From Asterochloris sp. CNOR1 (Eukaryota > Chlorophyta > Trebouxiophyceae > Trebouxiales > Trebouxiaceae): a stretch of DNA of 64,000 nt. A program made the position numbers and the translations under genes. Location of the stretch: positions 2,356,001 through 2,420,000 of the forward strand of contig OZ017756.1 of NCBI GenBank assembly GCA_963969365.1, read 5' to 3'. A model generated the notes under the pieces. It was not told where the DNA came from, ran no database searches, and was given only the letters and a program-made list of their open reading frames with translations. This document shows, piece after piece, positions 42,442-53,814 of the stretch (its first letter is position 1; every line of letters begins with the position of its first letter).

Positions 42442-45400
42442 CTATTCAGAGGCTGTTTCCTCCTGCAAATCGTCAGGGCTGCTCTCAATGTCATGGGCAG
42501 AGACAGCTGCCACCCTCTGGGACCCTGTACCTTCGCACCCACGTCCGTCACCAGCTTTCCCGCCCTTCCCTTGCTTGCCACCCCTCTTCGACCCCCCTTT
42601 TCCTCCTCGACCAGCCGTCACCTGTCAGCACAGTTGAGAGCATTAGCGTCATTACTTCCATGGCTGCAGCCCTGGCAACATGGCTTGGCACCTTGCGTGG
42701 CAGTGAGGCACCTGCGTCGCCAAGCTAGCAGCCCTAGCAGAGACACAACTTGCCAAACACCTTACTGTCTTTCTCTTGCCAGGTGATTGTGTCAGCTTGC
42801 CCTCAGGCTGCCGCTTCTTGGTGCGCTTGGGCGCCTTTTGAATTCCAGCTAGATTAGCAGCCTGCTTCTTTGCCAACTCCAGGGCTGTGTCATGCTCAGT
42901 ATCCTGCAGCCATGGAGACTTGTTACTCTTGCGTGTTTGTTCAACCAGGTTGCCCTGATAGCAGCAGTTTCATGCTGCCCTTGTGGGGTGCAAAATTGGG
43001 GCCCAGCTTGCAAGTCTCACTGTAACAGACTTCACCTTGGGGCTTTCCTCCTCATCCCCATCAGTACTAAGATGTGATGAGTCACCTGACACCTCCACTA
43101 GACCCTTTGCATTGACCACCTTGGGCTTGGCAGCAGATGCCTTACCCTGCAATGGCAGCAATGCAATACGCGGCTCATGAATGGATTGCAGCCTTGACCA
43201 AGCAAAGGCACACCTGGCACATGGAAAGGGCTTGACAGAGTACAGCATCTGAGAAGCAAGGCCAAGGGCACTTCAGCTCACCCCAGCTGCTGTCTTGCGG
43301 ACAAGAGCAGAGTTCTGACCAGTCGGCTCAGTCTTGATTGACACCATGTTGCCACTGAAACCCCCACCGTCAGCAATTGGCACCTGCATCAAGACTGCAG
43401 GTGATCAGGCTGGGAACCCATGCAAGCCAATGGAGCAACAGCAGGGCTGCTCAGCTGTGGATACTCTGCATATGACGGTCAAGGTAGATGTACCCAGTTG
43501 GGTCCAGATTGCAGCCCACAACATGCAAGCCAGTGCATGAGACGCAGTCAGGACACTCACCAGCTTGTTGTACAGTGAAGGGCAGTCATAAGACTCCCCC
43601 TTTGCTGCCCTTTCCCAGGCTGTCTTGATCTCCAGCAATGTGGGGTCTGCCCCACTCTGGTATGCTTCCCACCAGGCTGTATCATCCACCTTGCCATCCC
43701 TGAGGCCCTTGTTACCCTCATAGATCTTGCTGCATGGTCACAACAGGGTTCAGTGGGGTGACCGCATGCACAACACCTGCAAAGGATGACTGCCAAGGTG
43801 CATCAGCAGACTCATCTCAGATGATATCAATGTTTCATGCATATTGGCCATCAGCCATTGGCCTAGCAGAGTGCTGTGCTTCACAGAAACACATGATACA
43901 TCCCAGCAGTGCAGCTGTGTGAGAAACAGGGTTACCCACGTGTTTCTCAGATTGTTCAGGGCTGCTGATGTGGGTCGGGGCACCCCACTCCTCCAAGCAC
44001 CCATTGAGTCTAGGATGACGCCGCCCTCATATGCTTTGAAGGCCATTGCATGCAGAGCGCGCTGCTCCTTTGTGAAGCAGGGCAGCTTGATCATTTCTGC
44101 CTGCAGCACATAGGCAGGACCATCTGAGTCCATGATGTGTTGGTGGCTGTGGCGTATTGATGGTAAGCAGGGTCTGCCAGCCACAGGGCAATGTCCACAG
44201 AGGCAGCAGGCATTTATGTAGGATATCAAGACATGTCAGCCAAGACGCGGGGGCACACAGCAGGATTACTACACCCAAGGCAGAGTCACCCAGGGGCCGC
44301 AGACTGTTGGAGTCAGACAAGGCAGTTGAGACATGGTGATCAGCAGTTGAGGCAGCAGTAGGACAGTGAGACAAGTGCAGTATCCACCATGTGGCCAAAG
44401 CAGGACAGTCATGAGGAAGCAGGGCCAAATAACATGAAATGGCAGCCAGCGAACGATGAGGGGCAGGCTTCAGGCTACAGTGACTTTCAAATCTTGCAAA
44501 GTGACTACACACCGACACAAGCGTCCCTGCGCAGACATTGACCCTCTTCCCTTTGTGATGGCCTGCTGTTGCTGTGATACTGATGTCTTTGATCACATGG
44601 GGCAGCAATCGCAGCCGCGCTCTGCCGGCGATGTGGTGCGCCTCATGCTTGCCCTTCCTCTCAGTAGACTCCTTGCTGGTTGCTCCCTCCCGGCTGGAGT
44701 GCCCGCCAGTGTCAGCATGCGTCCTCACAGCGCTGGTAGGCACTCGTACTACCAGAAAGGATGCCTCTCCAATCACCTGCGTGTCGCAATCATCAGCGGG
44801 AGTTTCAAAGAAGGGTGAACCAACAGCATTGAGAGTAGCATGAAAATGCAGACTGCTTTCAGACAGAGCACATGGAAGGATCACCTTGGTATCAAAGGAG
44901 TATGGCCGCTCCTTCAGCTCTTCAAAGAGCCCATCGGCATTCAACGGTACATCAATGTTGTCTAGGAACCTGGCATCTTCGACAGCTAGGCCTTTCTGGT
45001 CCAGACTGAATTTGAGCTGCATCTTGAAGTCATCCAGCTGCGTGTCCTCTCTGATCCGGCCTTTGCCAAGGATTTCGTCTGAATCGATGTGCTTAAGGAC
45101 AAGCAGTTTGGCAGGCATGATTGCGCGCCGCTCGGGTTTGAAGACACCACACTGTGTGAGTGTGCGATCTATACTGCATAAAGGAGCCTCGTGAGGGAAC
45201 CTGCCATGAAGAGGTGAGGGTGGGCCTCCACGTGCTGCCGCATCACTGCCACCTACAGCACCCTGACGGGACCTGGGGCTGCTTTGTGCAGGGTTCAGCC
45301 TGCCAGGGGATGCTTGCCCACCACGCCTGGCTGTGTGCTGAAAAGCAACGCTGGCCTGATGGCCAGGGCCTGCAGGGAGGGACATACCAGCTGAGCCTAG

Positions 45401-45594
45401 ATCGCAAGAGCAGACCTGATTCACAACTCACCAAGGCTGCAATCATGGCTCTCATGGCGGTTACGCTCTTTTGTGCTGGCATAAGTGCGGGGACAGTATC
45501 TGCAGCGGTATGGCCGTGCTGGATCAGGAACCCTCGCAGGCACCTCTGGGCTGTCACCAGAAAGGGTCAGATCAACATCAGCATCCACTTCCAT
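42442..45594 (-). CDS. C2H2 zinc-finger protein with basic Gly/Lys-rich tail
   Basis: Exon 1 (45432-45594) encodes 54 residues ending in one C2H2 finger, YRCRYCPRTYASTKERNRHESHDC (written here as C-x2-C-x12-H-x3-H at residues 31-50). It joins in phase to 44885-45369, which encodes an unrecognised region (MPAKLLVLKHIDSDEILGKG and on). Further exons on the same strand are likely near 44.6-44.8, 43.95-44.11, 43.56-43.73, 43.28-43.38, 43.02-43.15 and 42.78-42.90 kb. The last ends at the stop 42442-42444. The C-terminal 100 residues are basic (KAPKRTKKRQPEGK; repeated GGK) and then acidic (SSPDDLQEETASE), suggesting a nuclear, nucleic-acid-binding protein. A short duplication just upstream repeats the GATGGAAGTGGAT start context, so the true start could be about 40 bp earlier. 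No known family beyond the finger. Confidence 0.62.
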
Positions 45595-46798
45595 CACAGT
45601 AATGCTGCAAGACCAACATCAGGATCCACTTCCATCACACCGATGTCTGAGCAGCACTGTGACTGTGGGTGATGGGCACTTTTGAATGCAGGGAGCCATT
45701 TCAGACAGCCACACGTTCGGCTCTGCAGCAGCAAGACGCACGCACTGCGGCTCGCCAGCTCTGCGAGCCACAACTTGCGGATGACAGTGTATATTGGTCA
45801 GGGGCTGCCCTAAATAGTGTCGATCTGCGAAATTTGGTCCAGCCAGAGCTTGGCTAGCATCTGGACTGACCCCAGGAACACAAAGCCAATCCTCGGCAGA
45901 CTTGCAGGATGTGGCTGGGAGGCCATTGGGGAGTCTCATTGATGGGCTGCCAGGAGGGCTGCGGATCCAGCATGTCTCCAGCAAACTCGTCATACTTGCT
46001 CTTTTACACAGGGTCAAAGGGCATTACACAGTACTTGCTGCATGAATATAGGGTCAATCCAGCAAGTATCCAGGAAGAACTCGTTGTCATAGTGCCACCG
46101 ACCACCAACCATATTTGCAAGATATACTTCTCATAATTTCTGCCTCCTGATTGCCTGGCACTCACAGACACTTTTCAGGGTCTCAAGAGCCTGATTCCAC
46201 GAAGACAATTATCATCTGCAGCTCACATATAGAGGCAGCACCCACATCTAGAGGCAGTTGTGGCAGCAAGCCGGATCCAAGTGCGCCCTCCAAGCTAGTC
46301 AGCTAACCGTGTCTATTTGAATCACAAGCTTGTGCTGAACGCAGCAAAGGGCACCTGGCAAGCACTGAAAATCTGACGTTCACATGTGAACAGAGTGCAA
46401 GCTGATCAGCTCCTCATGAGGGGCTGGCACTATTGAAATCTTTCACAAGTTCCTCACCCAAGCCACCACTGAGTCAGTGCACTGATGTAGCGTGCGCCTG
46501 CGCCATATGCACAGTGTAACATGCCACGTTGAGTCGCCTTCTGGCAAGTGGGAGGCTGAGAAGAGTGTGCAGTCTGCACCACAGTCAAGCCCCCAAAGCA
46601 CACTGCTCATAGATGCACCACAACGCCTTGGCTGCCCTGTAGAGGGCAGGCTTTACAAAAACTTTTGGAATATGCACACTTGTTCAGCTTATGTTGGGAT
46701 TACATCTAGTAAGGGCAGTTTCAGCCAGGACACACAGAAAAACAGGGTACGGGCAGCCATTGCCCCAGCACGAGCAAAGCAGTTGCCCTTCTCTGACT
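45595..46798. other. Spacer between zinc-finger and MORN genes
   Basis: No gene recognised. A minus-strand open frame (45619-46017) has no Met-led family similarity; it may be 5' leader of the zinc-finger gene. A phrase near 46050 (CAATCCAGCAAG) recalls the repeat in the 41.9-42.4 kb spacer. The rest looks like ordinary non-coding sequence. Confidence 0.4.
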
Positions 46799-47538
46799 TC
46801 AGTCCATAGTATAATGATGATACCACCACACTGTTCCTGTAAAGCACATGAGAAGACATCGGGTCATGATTTTCATCAAAGCCAGCCGCCAGATAAAGGC
46901 GCTCCAAGTGGCACATACCATCAGCCCTGGTAACTATTCCCTTGCTATCAAAGGTCCCCTCAAACTCGCCCTCATACCTGTCTCCTGTAGGGCAGAGTGC
47001 ATGGACACTGAATCAGGGCCAGCCCCCGGTCCCAAAGAAACCAGCGGCACGTACCATCGGCTGAGTTATGAATGCCTCTGCCACTCCTGAGGTTCTCCTT
47101 ATACTCGCCGACATATGTGGTGCCTGCAGGGCAGAGCGCATGCACACTGAGCCAGGGCCAGCGCTCAGTACTGAGCCCCACTAGTCCCACAAGAAGCACT
47201 TGACACACACCATCAGGCCAGGTATAGATGCCTTGGCCGTGCATTTTGTTGTCCTTCCATTCGCCGTCATACTTTTCTCCTATAGTGTAGGGTGCATGGA
47301 CCCGCAGTCAGGGCCAGCGCTCAAACCCAACGGAACCACGAGACGCACACCATTAAACCAGGTGAAAACGCCTCTGCCATTCTGCTTGCCCCCTCTGAGT
47401 TCGCCTTCATACCTGTTTCCTGTGGGGCAGAGTGCATAAATGATGAGCCAGGAGCAGTGCTCAGTTGCAAAGGAACCAAATGCACATACCATTTGGCCAG
47501 GTTTGCACTCCTCTGCTGTTCTGGACGCAGCCTGTCAT
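46799..47538 (-). CDS. MORN-repeat mini-protein, one repeat per exon
   Basis: Six exons: 47490-47538, 47351-47419, 47211-47279, 47055-47123, 46919-46984 and 46799-46836. They give 119 residues. Introns are all phase 1, placed inside the Gly codon of each N-G or D-G turn. The middle exons are 69, 69, 69 and 66 bp, which is exactly one 23-residue (or 22) MORN unit each, for example NRYEGELRGGKQNGRGVF and EKYDGEWKDNKMHGQGIYTW. The first exon holds a truncated unit (VQNSRGVQTWPNG) and the last a short unrelated tail (TVWWYHHYTMD). The four inner introns resemble each other (GCAGAG, CATG, CAGGGCCAGC blocks), so exon and intron multiplied together. MORN units bind phospholipids or proteins; the role here is unknown. 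It could be a fragment of a longer gene, but phases and stop agree. Confidence 0.8.
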
Positions 47539-47850
47539 TCTCGATCAGTGCGCCTCCAGGAGTCTGGCTTTCTCACTTGTCTCACATCACTATCAGCTCT
47601 GCGATGAGGAAATTGCCTGCTATGCTGCAGCTGGCTGGGCGGGCATAAAAAGGGGTCCATAGGTGAGCCGCTAGCTTGTGGCGGGATGTGCATCTTGAGC
47701 AAGAGGCAGACCCGGATTGCATTCAAAGAGAGTTCATGTTTGACTGCATTTGCCTTCTTTACCACGAGTACAAAGCCATACTGCACTGCAGGCTGCCGCA
47801 AAGCACTGATGCGACTAGAACACCGATCTCAGTTTTGAGACCTTGGCAAC
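47539..47850. promoter_or_regulatory. Divergent promoter region between the MORN and HisRS genes
   Basis: 312 bp between divergent start codons. No recognised core element. The MORN start sits in an open context, so a longer 5' exon cannot be excluded. Confidence 0.4.
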
Positions 47851-50800
47851 ATGCGGGCCCAGTCTGCAGCTGTTCGCCTGCTGCGGGCAGCCCCTCAGTG
47901 CTGCCACTTCAGAAGAGGCTTGAGGTTACCTGCTGGACGCAGACATGCAACCATGTGCACCAGCAGCAGCGTTGCTAGTTCAGCAAAGCAGGTGGGCACG
48001 GTCCACAGGTGCATGTGCTTTGCCTTCTGCAGTGGCCAATGCCACAGCCATCTGCAGGTCGCCAGCAACTCTGGAGGCAGAACATCAGGACCTGCACAAG
48101 TGAGGGAAAGCCAGGGCAGCCAGATGTCGACGCAGCCACCCAAGGGTGCGCTGCATTGTAGCCTGTGACCTGTGGCTGCAGCAATGGAGCAGACGACACC
48201 CTGAGAGTGCAGCATTCCTGGGCGCGCTGTGAGACACTGTGTGTGGGCTCCGACCCAGCAGCAGGCTGTCCTTGCATGCCTCTCCCTGCAGTCAATGCAC
48301 ACCTGGTCACTACTAGACGCAGCAGCTTTGACGGTATCTGCTGCGAACAGTCTGGAGCTGCGGTGCAGGTTGGTCTGTGACTGCCGTCTGCATCAGCTGT
48401 CTTGGTACTTCCCTGCCCGAACACTTCTCCCCAGAGGACTTCATGCTCATTTGGCTGCTGGCTACTTTGCTCAGGCACCAGGTAGTCCCTCCTGCCTAAC
48501 TGTGGACGCTCAGTCTCAGCATTTCATACTCAGCCCACAGGTGCCACTGTGCAGGCACCACAGACTCTCCCCCAGAGGATATGCAATTCCAAGGCTGCTT
48601 TGCTCTACTGCTCATTGATACAACAATCTCCTTTACTCTTCCAGGGTGGAACCGACTTCCTGATTCTAGCAGATCACACACAGGTCTCAACTGCCGCTGC
48701 GCAGGCACAAGAGACTTCTTTCCTGAGGACATGCGCTTGAGAGGCTGGCTGTTTGCACAGTGGAGCGCGATCAGTGACATGTTTAGTTTCGAGGCTGTGG
48801 ACGCTCCAGTACTGGAGTCAGAAGAGCTGTACATCAGAAAAGCTGGCGAGGAAATAACAGACCAGCTGTTTAACTTTGAGGTAGGGTATTGACATGATGC
48901 AGTGGGGTGCAGACAGCATGGGCAAACCGAAGACTGAGATGGCTGGCAGAGAGCAACGCTGGACAGTGTGTTCTGTTTGGCTATGGGGAAGAGACCTCTC
49001 AATGAGCCATCGTCTGCTCTGGCAACATGGCAGCAGCAGCTTTGCTTGTCAAGCGACACGGCGGCCTCACAGTGACATCTGCTGGTGGCAGTAGATGTCA
49101 AGCAGCAAGGTCTCCTCGGCATGCAGACAAGGGCAGGTGGGGGACCTCTCTGGCTCTTGAGCGCATCGAGCCGCTTCTCATGCTCAAGCGAAGTACAGTT
49201 CCAGGCTGCTTGCAGCCTCAAGTCACGTCATATCACCTGCAGAAACGAGGGCGAGGTCAGGTCTCCATGTGCCCTTCAAGTTTCCGTTGGACATTTCCGC
49301 CCTGCGCCCGAGGCACAGGAAGCACTTCTGGCTCTCTTGAAAAGTGCCAGAAGATGAGGGGCTGTATGTCTGACTGTGGTGCCGCTTTCTTTCACACGAG
49401 CATCAAGCGGCTGCATCTTTTATGTCAGGATAAGGAGTGGCGGCGAGCGTCCCTGCGCCTAGACTTCATCACGCTGCTTGTCATGCTGCAATCTTGCGTG
49501 CACCCCGTCTGCAGGACAAGGGTGGGCGGCGGGTATCCCTGCGACCAGAGTTCACCCCCTCCCTGGCGCGTATGTTCCTCGCCCGGGGCAACCAGGTACC
49601 CATGCCAGCCAAGTGGTGGACCATGGCCCAGTGCTGGCGGTATGAGCGCAGGTGAGAGCTGGGCAGAATGTGAAGCACAATGGCTGCGTGAGGGCTGTTT
49701 AGGGGTCAGGCAGGTGGCCTGCCGCAATAGCCAGCCAGGCAGATTTGCAGTTGTGATCAGTCGAGGGCTGCTTGAAAGGTCAGATATAGTGCCATGCTGC
49801 AGTGCCCAGCCAGGGCAAAACTCTGGCCAGCCCGCTGTGGGTGCCATGCAGCAGGCTGCGCCCTCAACCCCTCAACCCTCAACCATGTCCCCCTTGCCAC
49901 TGCACTGCCCTGCAGTGTCCTGCAGCTCATTTTGACTAATAGCCTATCTGAACCCTGACATGCAGCGGGCCCTGCCACATTGCGTGACCCTCCAGCGCAC
50001 ACAACGCCCTGACCTGCAGCAGGCTGTCACACAATCTTTGTATTGCGCCCCAGCTGAACATCCTACGCACTGCCCTGCAGCATGCGGGGCCGCCGGCGGG
50101 AGCACTACCAGTGGAACATGGATGTCATTGGCGTGCCAGCCCCAGAGGCAGAGGCCGAGCTTCTGGCGGCCATCTACATGTTCTTTAAGAATGCAGGTGT
50201 GGGCATGAATCCACCTGTTGCAGGGATGTCCAAGTCCTGCACAGTGGCCATTTATGGCACCAACATGCGGGGCCTGCTTTGCAGCACTGCAATCCTGCTT
50301 CAGTGCGTGCTCTAGAAGGATCACCCTCTGGCTGCCGTGCCTGCATAGTTACCACATGCCTGCATCAAATGGAACTCCAAAGTTTGGGTTCCGACTCTAG
50401 ATTTGCTGCAAGGCAGCCCAAGAGCTGCTTGGACTTAGAATAGCTGCAGGGTTGCCCCATATGCCGGGCGGCCCATTGCCTTGCTAGAGGCCTGCTCTGC
50501 AAGGTCCTGGTGAGCGTGTGCCGACTGTATAATTTGCAGTAGGTGTGCTGGTAGGACAGACCTCGATAGGGTGTCATGCTTGCAGATTCTGCAGCAGGCC
50601 TGCTGGTCAAGGTCCCTGAGGGGGCCAAGCTGAATGCATTTGCTGCTGCAGGGCTTATTCAGCAGCAGCCCGTGTCAATGCCAGATAAGCTGCAGAACAA
50701 TGGTTGCGAGGGATTCAGTGCAGCACATGTCATCAATCCCCAACATACCATCCCTGATATTGTTCTTGTTGCATCTGTCGCTGCAATCTGCAGTAGGTTT

Positions 50801-53776
50801 CAGTGCATTACTTTTATTGATCTTTGCTGCAGGTCTTGCGCAGAGGAATGGCTTGCTGCATGTCTTGCTGCAGGTCCGCTGCATCAAACACTCCAGCAGA
50901 TCATGTGCTGCAGGCTTGGAGCAGAAGGATGTGGTCTTCAAGGTGTCCAGCCGCACAGTCCTGTCTGCCATCTTGGAAAGCTTTGGGGTCGCCACTGACC
51001 AGGTTCCTGACGTGTTTCTGATCATCGACAAGATGGACAAGATGCCAAAGGAAGAGGTGAGCCTGGCGTGGCTCAACTTGTGCTTCATCTGGGCACGCTG
51101 CAGGAAGCTACATCCGGTCTGGCCTTGAGGACTTGTCTGCACAAACGCGATCATCTGAACTGCACCTTGCTTCAATGCAGTTCATGCCTCTGGTCTCTTC
51201 CTGTAAAAGCCTTCTGGAGTCAAGTTCAATGCAGATGTGCAACCTCCTCTCGCTTGACAGACATAACAGAGGTTGCACGACTGCAGCTAGCTCCAGAGCA
51301 CAGACCAGCATAGCCATCCTGCAGAAGACATTCCTGCCCTGACCTGCTGCAACCCCACCATTGCTGACTGGGCCTGTGTGACAACAAGACAGAATTGACC
51401 TGAGAGGCTGCAATGTGGCTCCGCCACATTGGCTTGCCTGCAGGTCAACAAGGAACTCACTGAGCAGAGTCCTCACGTGTACACCACAGATCCCCTGCAA
51501 AACATATCTGCTGCCCGTGTCCTGCTGCAGGTCAACAAGCAGCTCGGCGAGCTGGGCCTGCCTGAGGAAATTGCAGAAAAGGTCTGGGAGGCCATCAGCG
51601 TTGACAGCCTGGAGGGTCTGGACGCCCTGCTGGGGATGGGGCATTCAACTGCTGATGAGCTCAGGCGCCTTTGGGCCCTGGCTGAGGGCTATGGGTACCA
51701 GCAGTGGCTGCAGCTGGACCTGGGCATTGTGCGGGGGCTGGCTTACTACACAGGTGGGCTTTTCTCTGTCCCTGTTCATTGTGGGGGTGTTCAATCTGCT
51801 GCGGAGGAGCCTACTGCTTTTGGGCGCTGGCGATGGTCGCCAGAAGTGGCTGCAGCTGGACCTGGTCATTGTGCGGGGCGCAGCCTGAGGTACAGGTGGC
51901 TTGATCTGGCATAGCTCTGGAGGGAGCAGCATGGCAGGCAGGGGTGCTTGCACGGGAGATTAGGGAGCGCAAATGAGGTGCTGGAGGGCAGCCTCTAGAG
52001 GCTTGCCGTACTTGATTGCATGGCATTTGCACGCCACTGAAAGCAGGCAGCAGGCCCTCCAGAACTGGGTAACACCTCCGCTTCCAGGGCCTGTGCTCTT
52101 TACTCCCATGCTCCCGTTGTGATGCGGCTCCAATCTTCCAATCTCTCAACTGCGACGCTGAGGCAAGCTTCGATGTCCTGCGCTGAATGATCAATGACTT
52201 GGCATCGCCATTGCTGGCATGTGTTGCTTGTGCCAGGTTGATTGTGCTGCGTTGCCACCCACTGCTTGACGCCCAGGGGCAACAACTGGAAGCAACTGCC
52301 TGTGGCCCTGTCTGCAGGCATTGTATTTGAGGTTCGCGACCGCCCAGGCAAGCTCAGAGCCATTGCAGGCGGGGGCCGCTATGATCGCCTGCTTGAGACT
52401 TTCGGAGGGGAGAATCAGCCCTGCGCAGGGTTTGGCTTTGGGGACGCAGTCATTGTGGAGCTGTTCAAGGAGCTGGACTTGATGCCGGAGCTCAAACACC
52501 ATGTGAGGCGCTTGTGTGGCAGACATGCGTTTATTTTATCTCTGCAAGCTGTGCAACTGGACTCCAAGCTAATTAGGGCTGAGTGACTCGTCCACTTCTT
52601 GGGGTGCACGGGAGCATGCAGGGCTTGTATTGTTCATGCTTGCTCTGATGAGGAGTGCCTCAGTGCAGTCAACGTGGACTTGCTAGATGTGTACATGCAT
52701 GTAATGCTGGCCCCTGCAGGGAAGCCATGCAAAAGTGCACAAGTTTGCCTGCAGCTTGCTGCGGCACAATCGACAAGCGCGGCTGATGACCGCCCTCTCT
52801 AGCAGGCTGATGTATCAGGCTCTGTACTGGCTTCACGCTCCATGGCTGGCTCATCTGAGCAATCGTCTATCTTGTAGGTGGGCCATGTGGTGATGGTGAT
52901 GGATCAGGCTCTGCGCCCAGAGGCCTGCAAGCTGGCCACCCGGCTGCGCTTCAACGGGCAGTCTGTGGACATTGTGCTGGAGCAGAGAAAGATGAAGCAA
53001 GTGTTCAAGGTGGGCTGCAATGCTTCAGGAAAGGGACTTTTGATGCCAATTGCTGCCTATCTGAAGCACATGTGAGGTGGCCGCTATGAGGGCTACAAGT
53101 CGACTGGTGTTGCTGCTGCTGCAGGGAGAAAGTGGCTGCTTTGCACAGCTCTGTGCTCTTCTGCTTTTACAACCTGCTGAGTGCATGCTGTGGGCCGGAG
53201 CTGCAGCAGGGGCAGTGCGGTGCCAACTTGATGCCTTGCTGCTAGTCTGCACTGGGCTGCTCCTTCCTGCAGTCATGGGGCCCACAGGGTGGGAGGCAGC
53301 AGCAGTCTGGAGGCTCCCACCACGTCGGAGGGAGGCTTCATGTTGCTTCCAGCTTTCTCCATGGCATGGGACGGTGCAGGGCGTCAGGCTGCTTGTCAGA
53401 GCCAGTAGTGATGCCATGCTGTGCACACCCTGTGCAGGTGGCAGAGAGGGTTAATGCATCCTATCTGTGGATCCTGGCTCCAAAGGAGCACGAGAAGGGC
53501 CTGGTTCGGCGCAAAAACCTGGAAACTAGGGAGGAGGAGGACATTCCCCTGGCAGACTTCTATGAGGACCACGAGGATTCAGAACAGGAGGATGACCCAT
53601 ACAGTGACTTTATGGCATCTCAGGACCAGGCTGAGGCCACTGGTGGCGGACTTGATGATGCCACTTCAGCCCAGACAGGGGCAGATAGGTCAGCTGATGC
53701 TGGTGCTGACACAAACAGCAGTAATGGCAGCTCCTCTGACTCCCACCTGCACTCAGCGGCTGATCAGACACCTTAG
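47851..53776 (+). CDS. Histidyl-tRNA synthetase (plant type, with organellar leader)
   Basis: Charges tRNA-His. Exon 1 (47851-47991) is an Arg/Ala-rich leader with a second in-frame Met at residue 35. Later exons carry the class II signatures: [17 protein letters not shown] and [17 protein letters not shown] (48705-48880); [18 protein letters not shown] and [10 protein letters not shown] (motif 2, 49515-49651); [16 protein letters not shown] (50083-50196); [10 protein letters not shown] (50910-51056); [10 protein letters not shown] (histidine A loop, about 51531-51753); [14 protein letters not shown] (motif 3 region, about 52317-52503); then an anticodon-binding domain ([26 protein letters not shown] with its IL-like strands, 52878-53009). 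The final exon ends at 53776 after an acidic, Gln/Asp/Ser-rich tail of about 80 residues absent from bacterial HisRS. Several introns hold degraded exon copies. The next gene starts 38 bp downstream. Confidence 0.92.
48418..48605 (+). repeat. Two decayed copies of the HisRS exon start at 48705
   Basis: Near 48418-48470 and 48540-48605 the sequence resembles 48701-48770, the acceptor and [13 protein letters not shown] codons. Shared blocks are GCAGGCAC, (T/C)CCC(C)AGAGGA and GGCTG(C)TTTG. Both precede the real exon. Reading frames are not kept. Confidence 0.6.
49123..49490 (+). repeat. Two decayed copies of the HisRS motif-2 exon start
   Basis: Copies near 49123-49195 and 49427-49490 resemble 49511-49575. 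Translated, they give [20 protein letters not shown] and [20 protein letters not shown], against the real [20 protein letters not shown]. The similarity at protein level and the conserved CAG acceptor are clear. The downstream half of the exon (MAQCWRYE) is missing from both, so neither can replace it. Confidence 0.72.
51439..51485 (+). repeat. Decayed copy of the HisRS exon start at 51531
   Basis: CAGGTCAACAAGGAACTCAC and the bases that follow resemble CAGGTCAACAAGCAGCTCGG at 51528. The copy lies about 90 bp upstream with an intact acceptor. Use of this acceptor would add about 30 codons in the same frame, so it might also act as an alternative splice site. Confidence 0.6.
51800..51905 (+). 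repeat. Decayed copy of the HisRS histidine-A exon end
   Basis: This matches about 51660-51765 at an offset near 141 bp. It keeps [13 protein letters not shown] where the gene has [13 protein letters not shown], together with the donor context. It is one of the best-preserved copies and lies in the following intron; a stop follows soon after VRGAA. Confidence 0.75.
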
Positions 53777-53814
53777 CTGATCACGTGCTGCCCTCCCCCC
53801 ACCCCCCCGACACC

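Noticed and set aside
44027-45424. Unbroken minus-strand frame of 465 codons as one exon
   Set aside because: Only the right part joins in phase with the zinc-finger exon and has a donor at 44885; the left part looks like intron read-through.
49027-49935. Plus-strand frame of 302 codons as a separate gene
   Set aside because: It runs through HisRS introns and the decayed exon copies in a frame other than the HisRS one.
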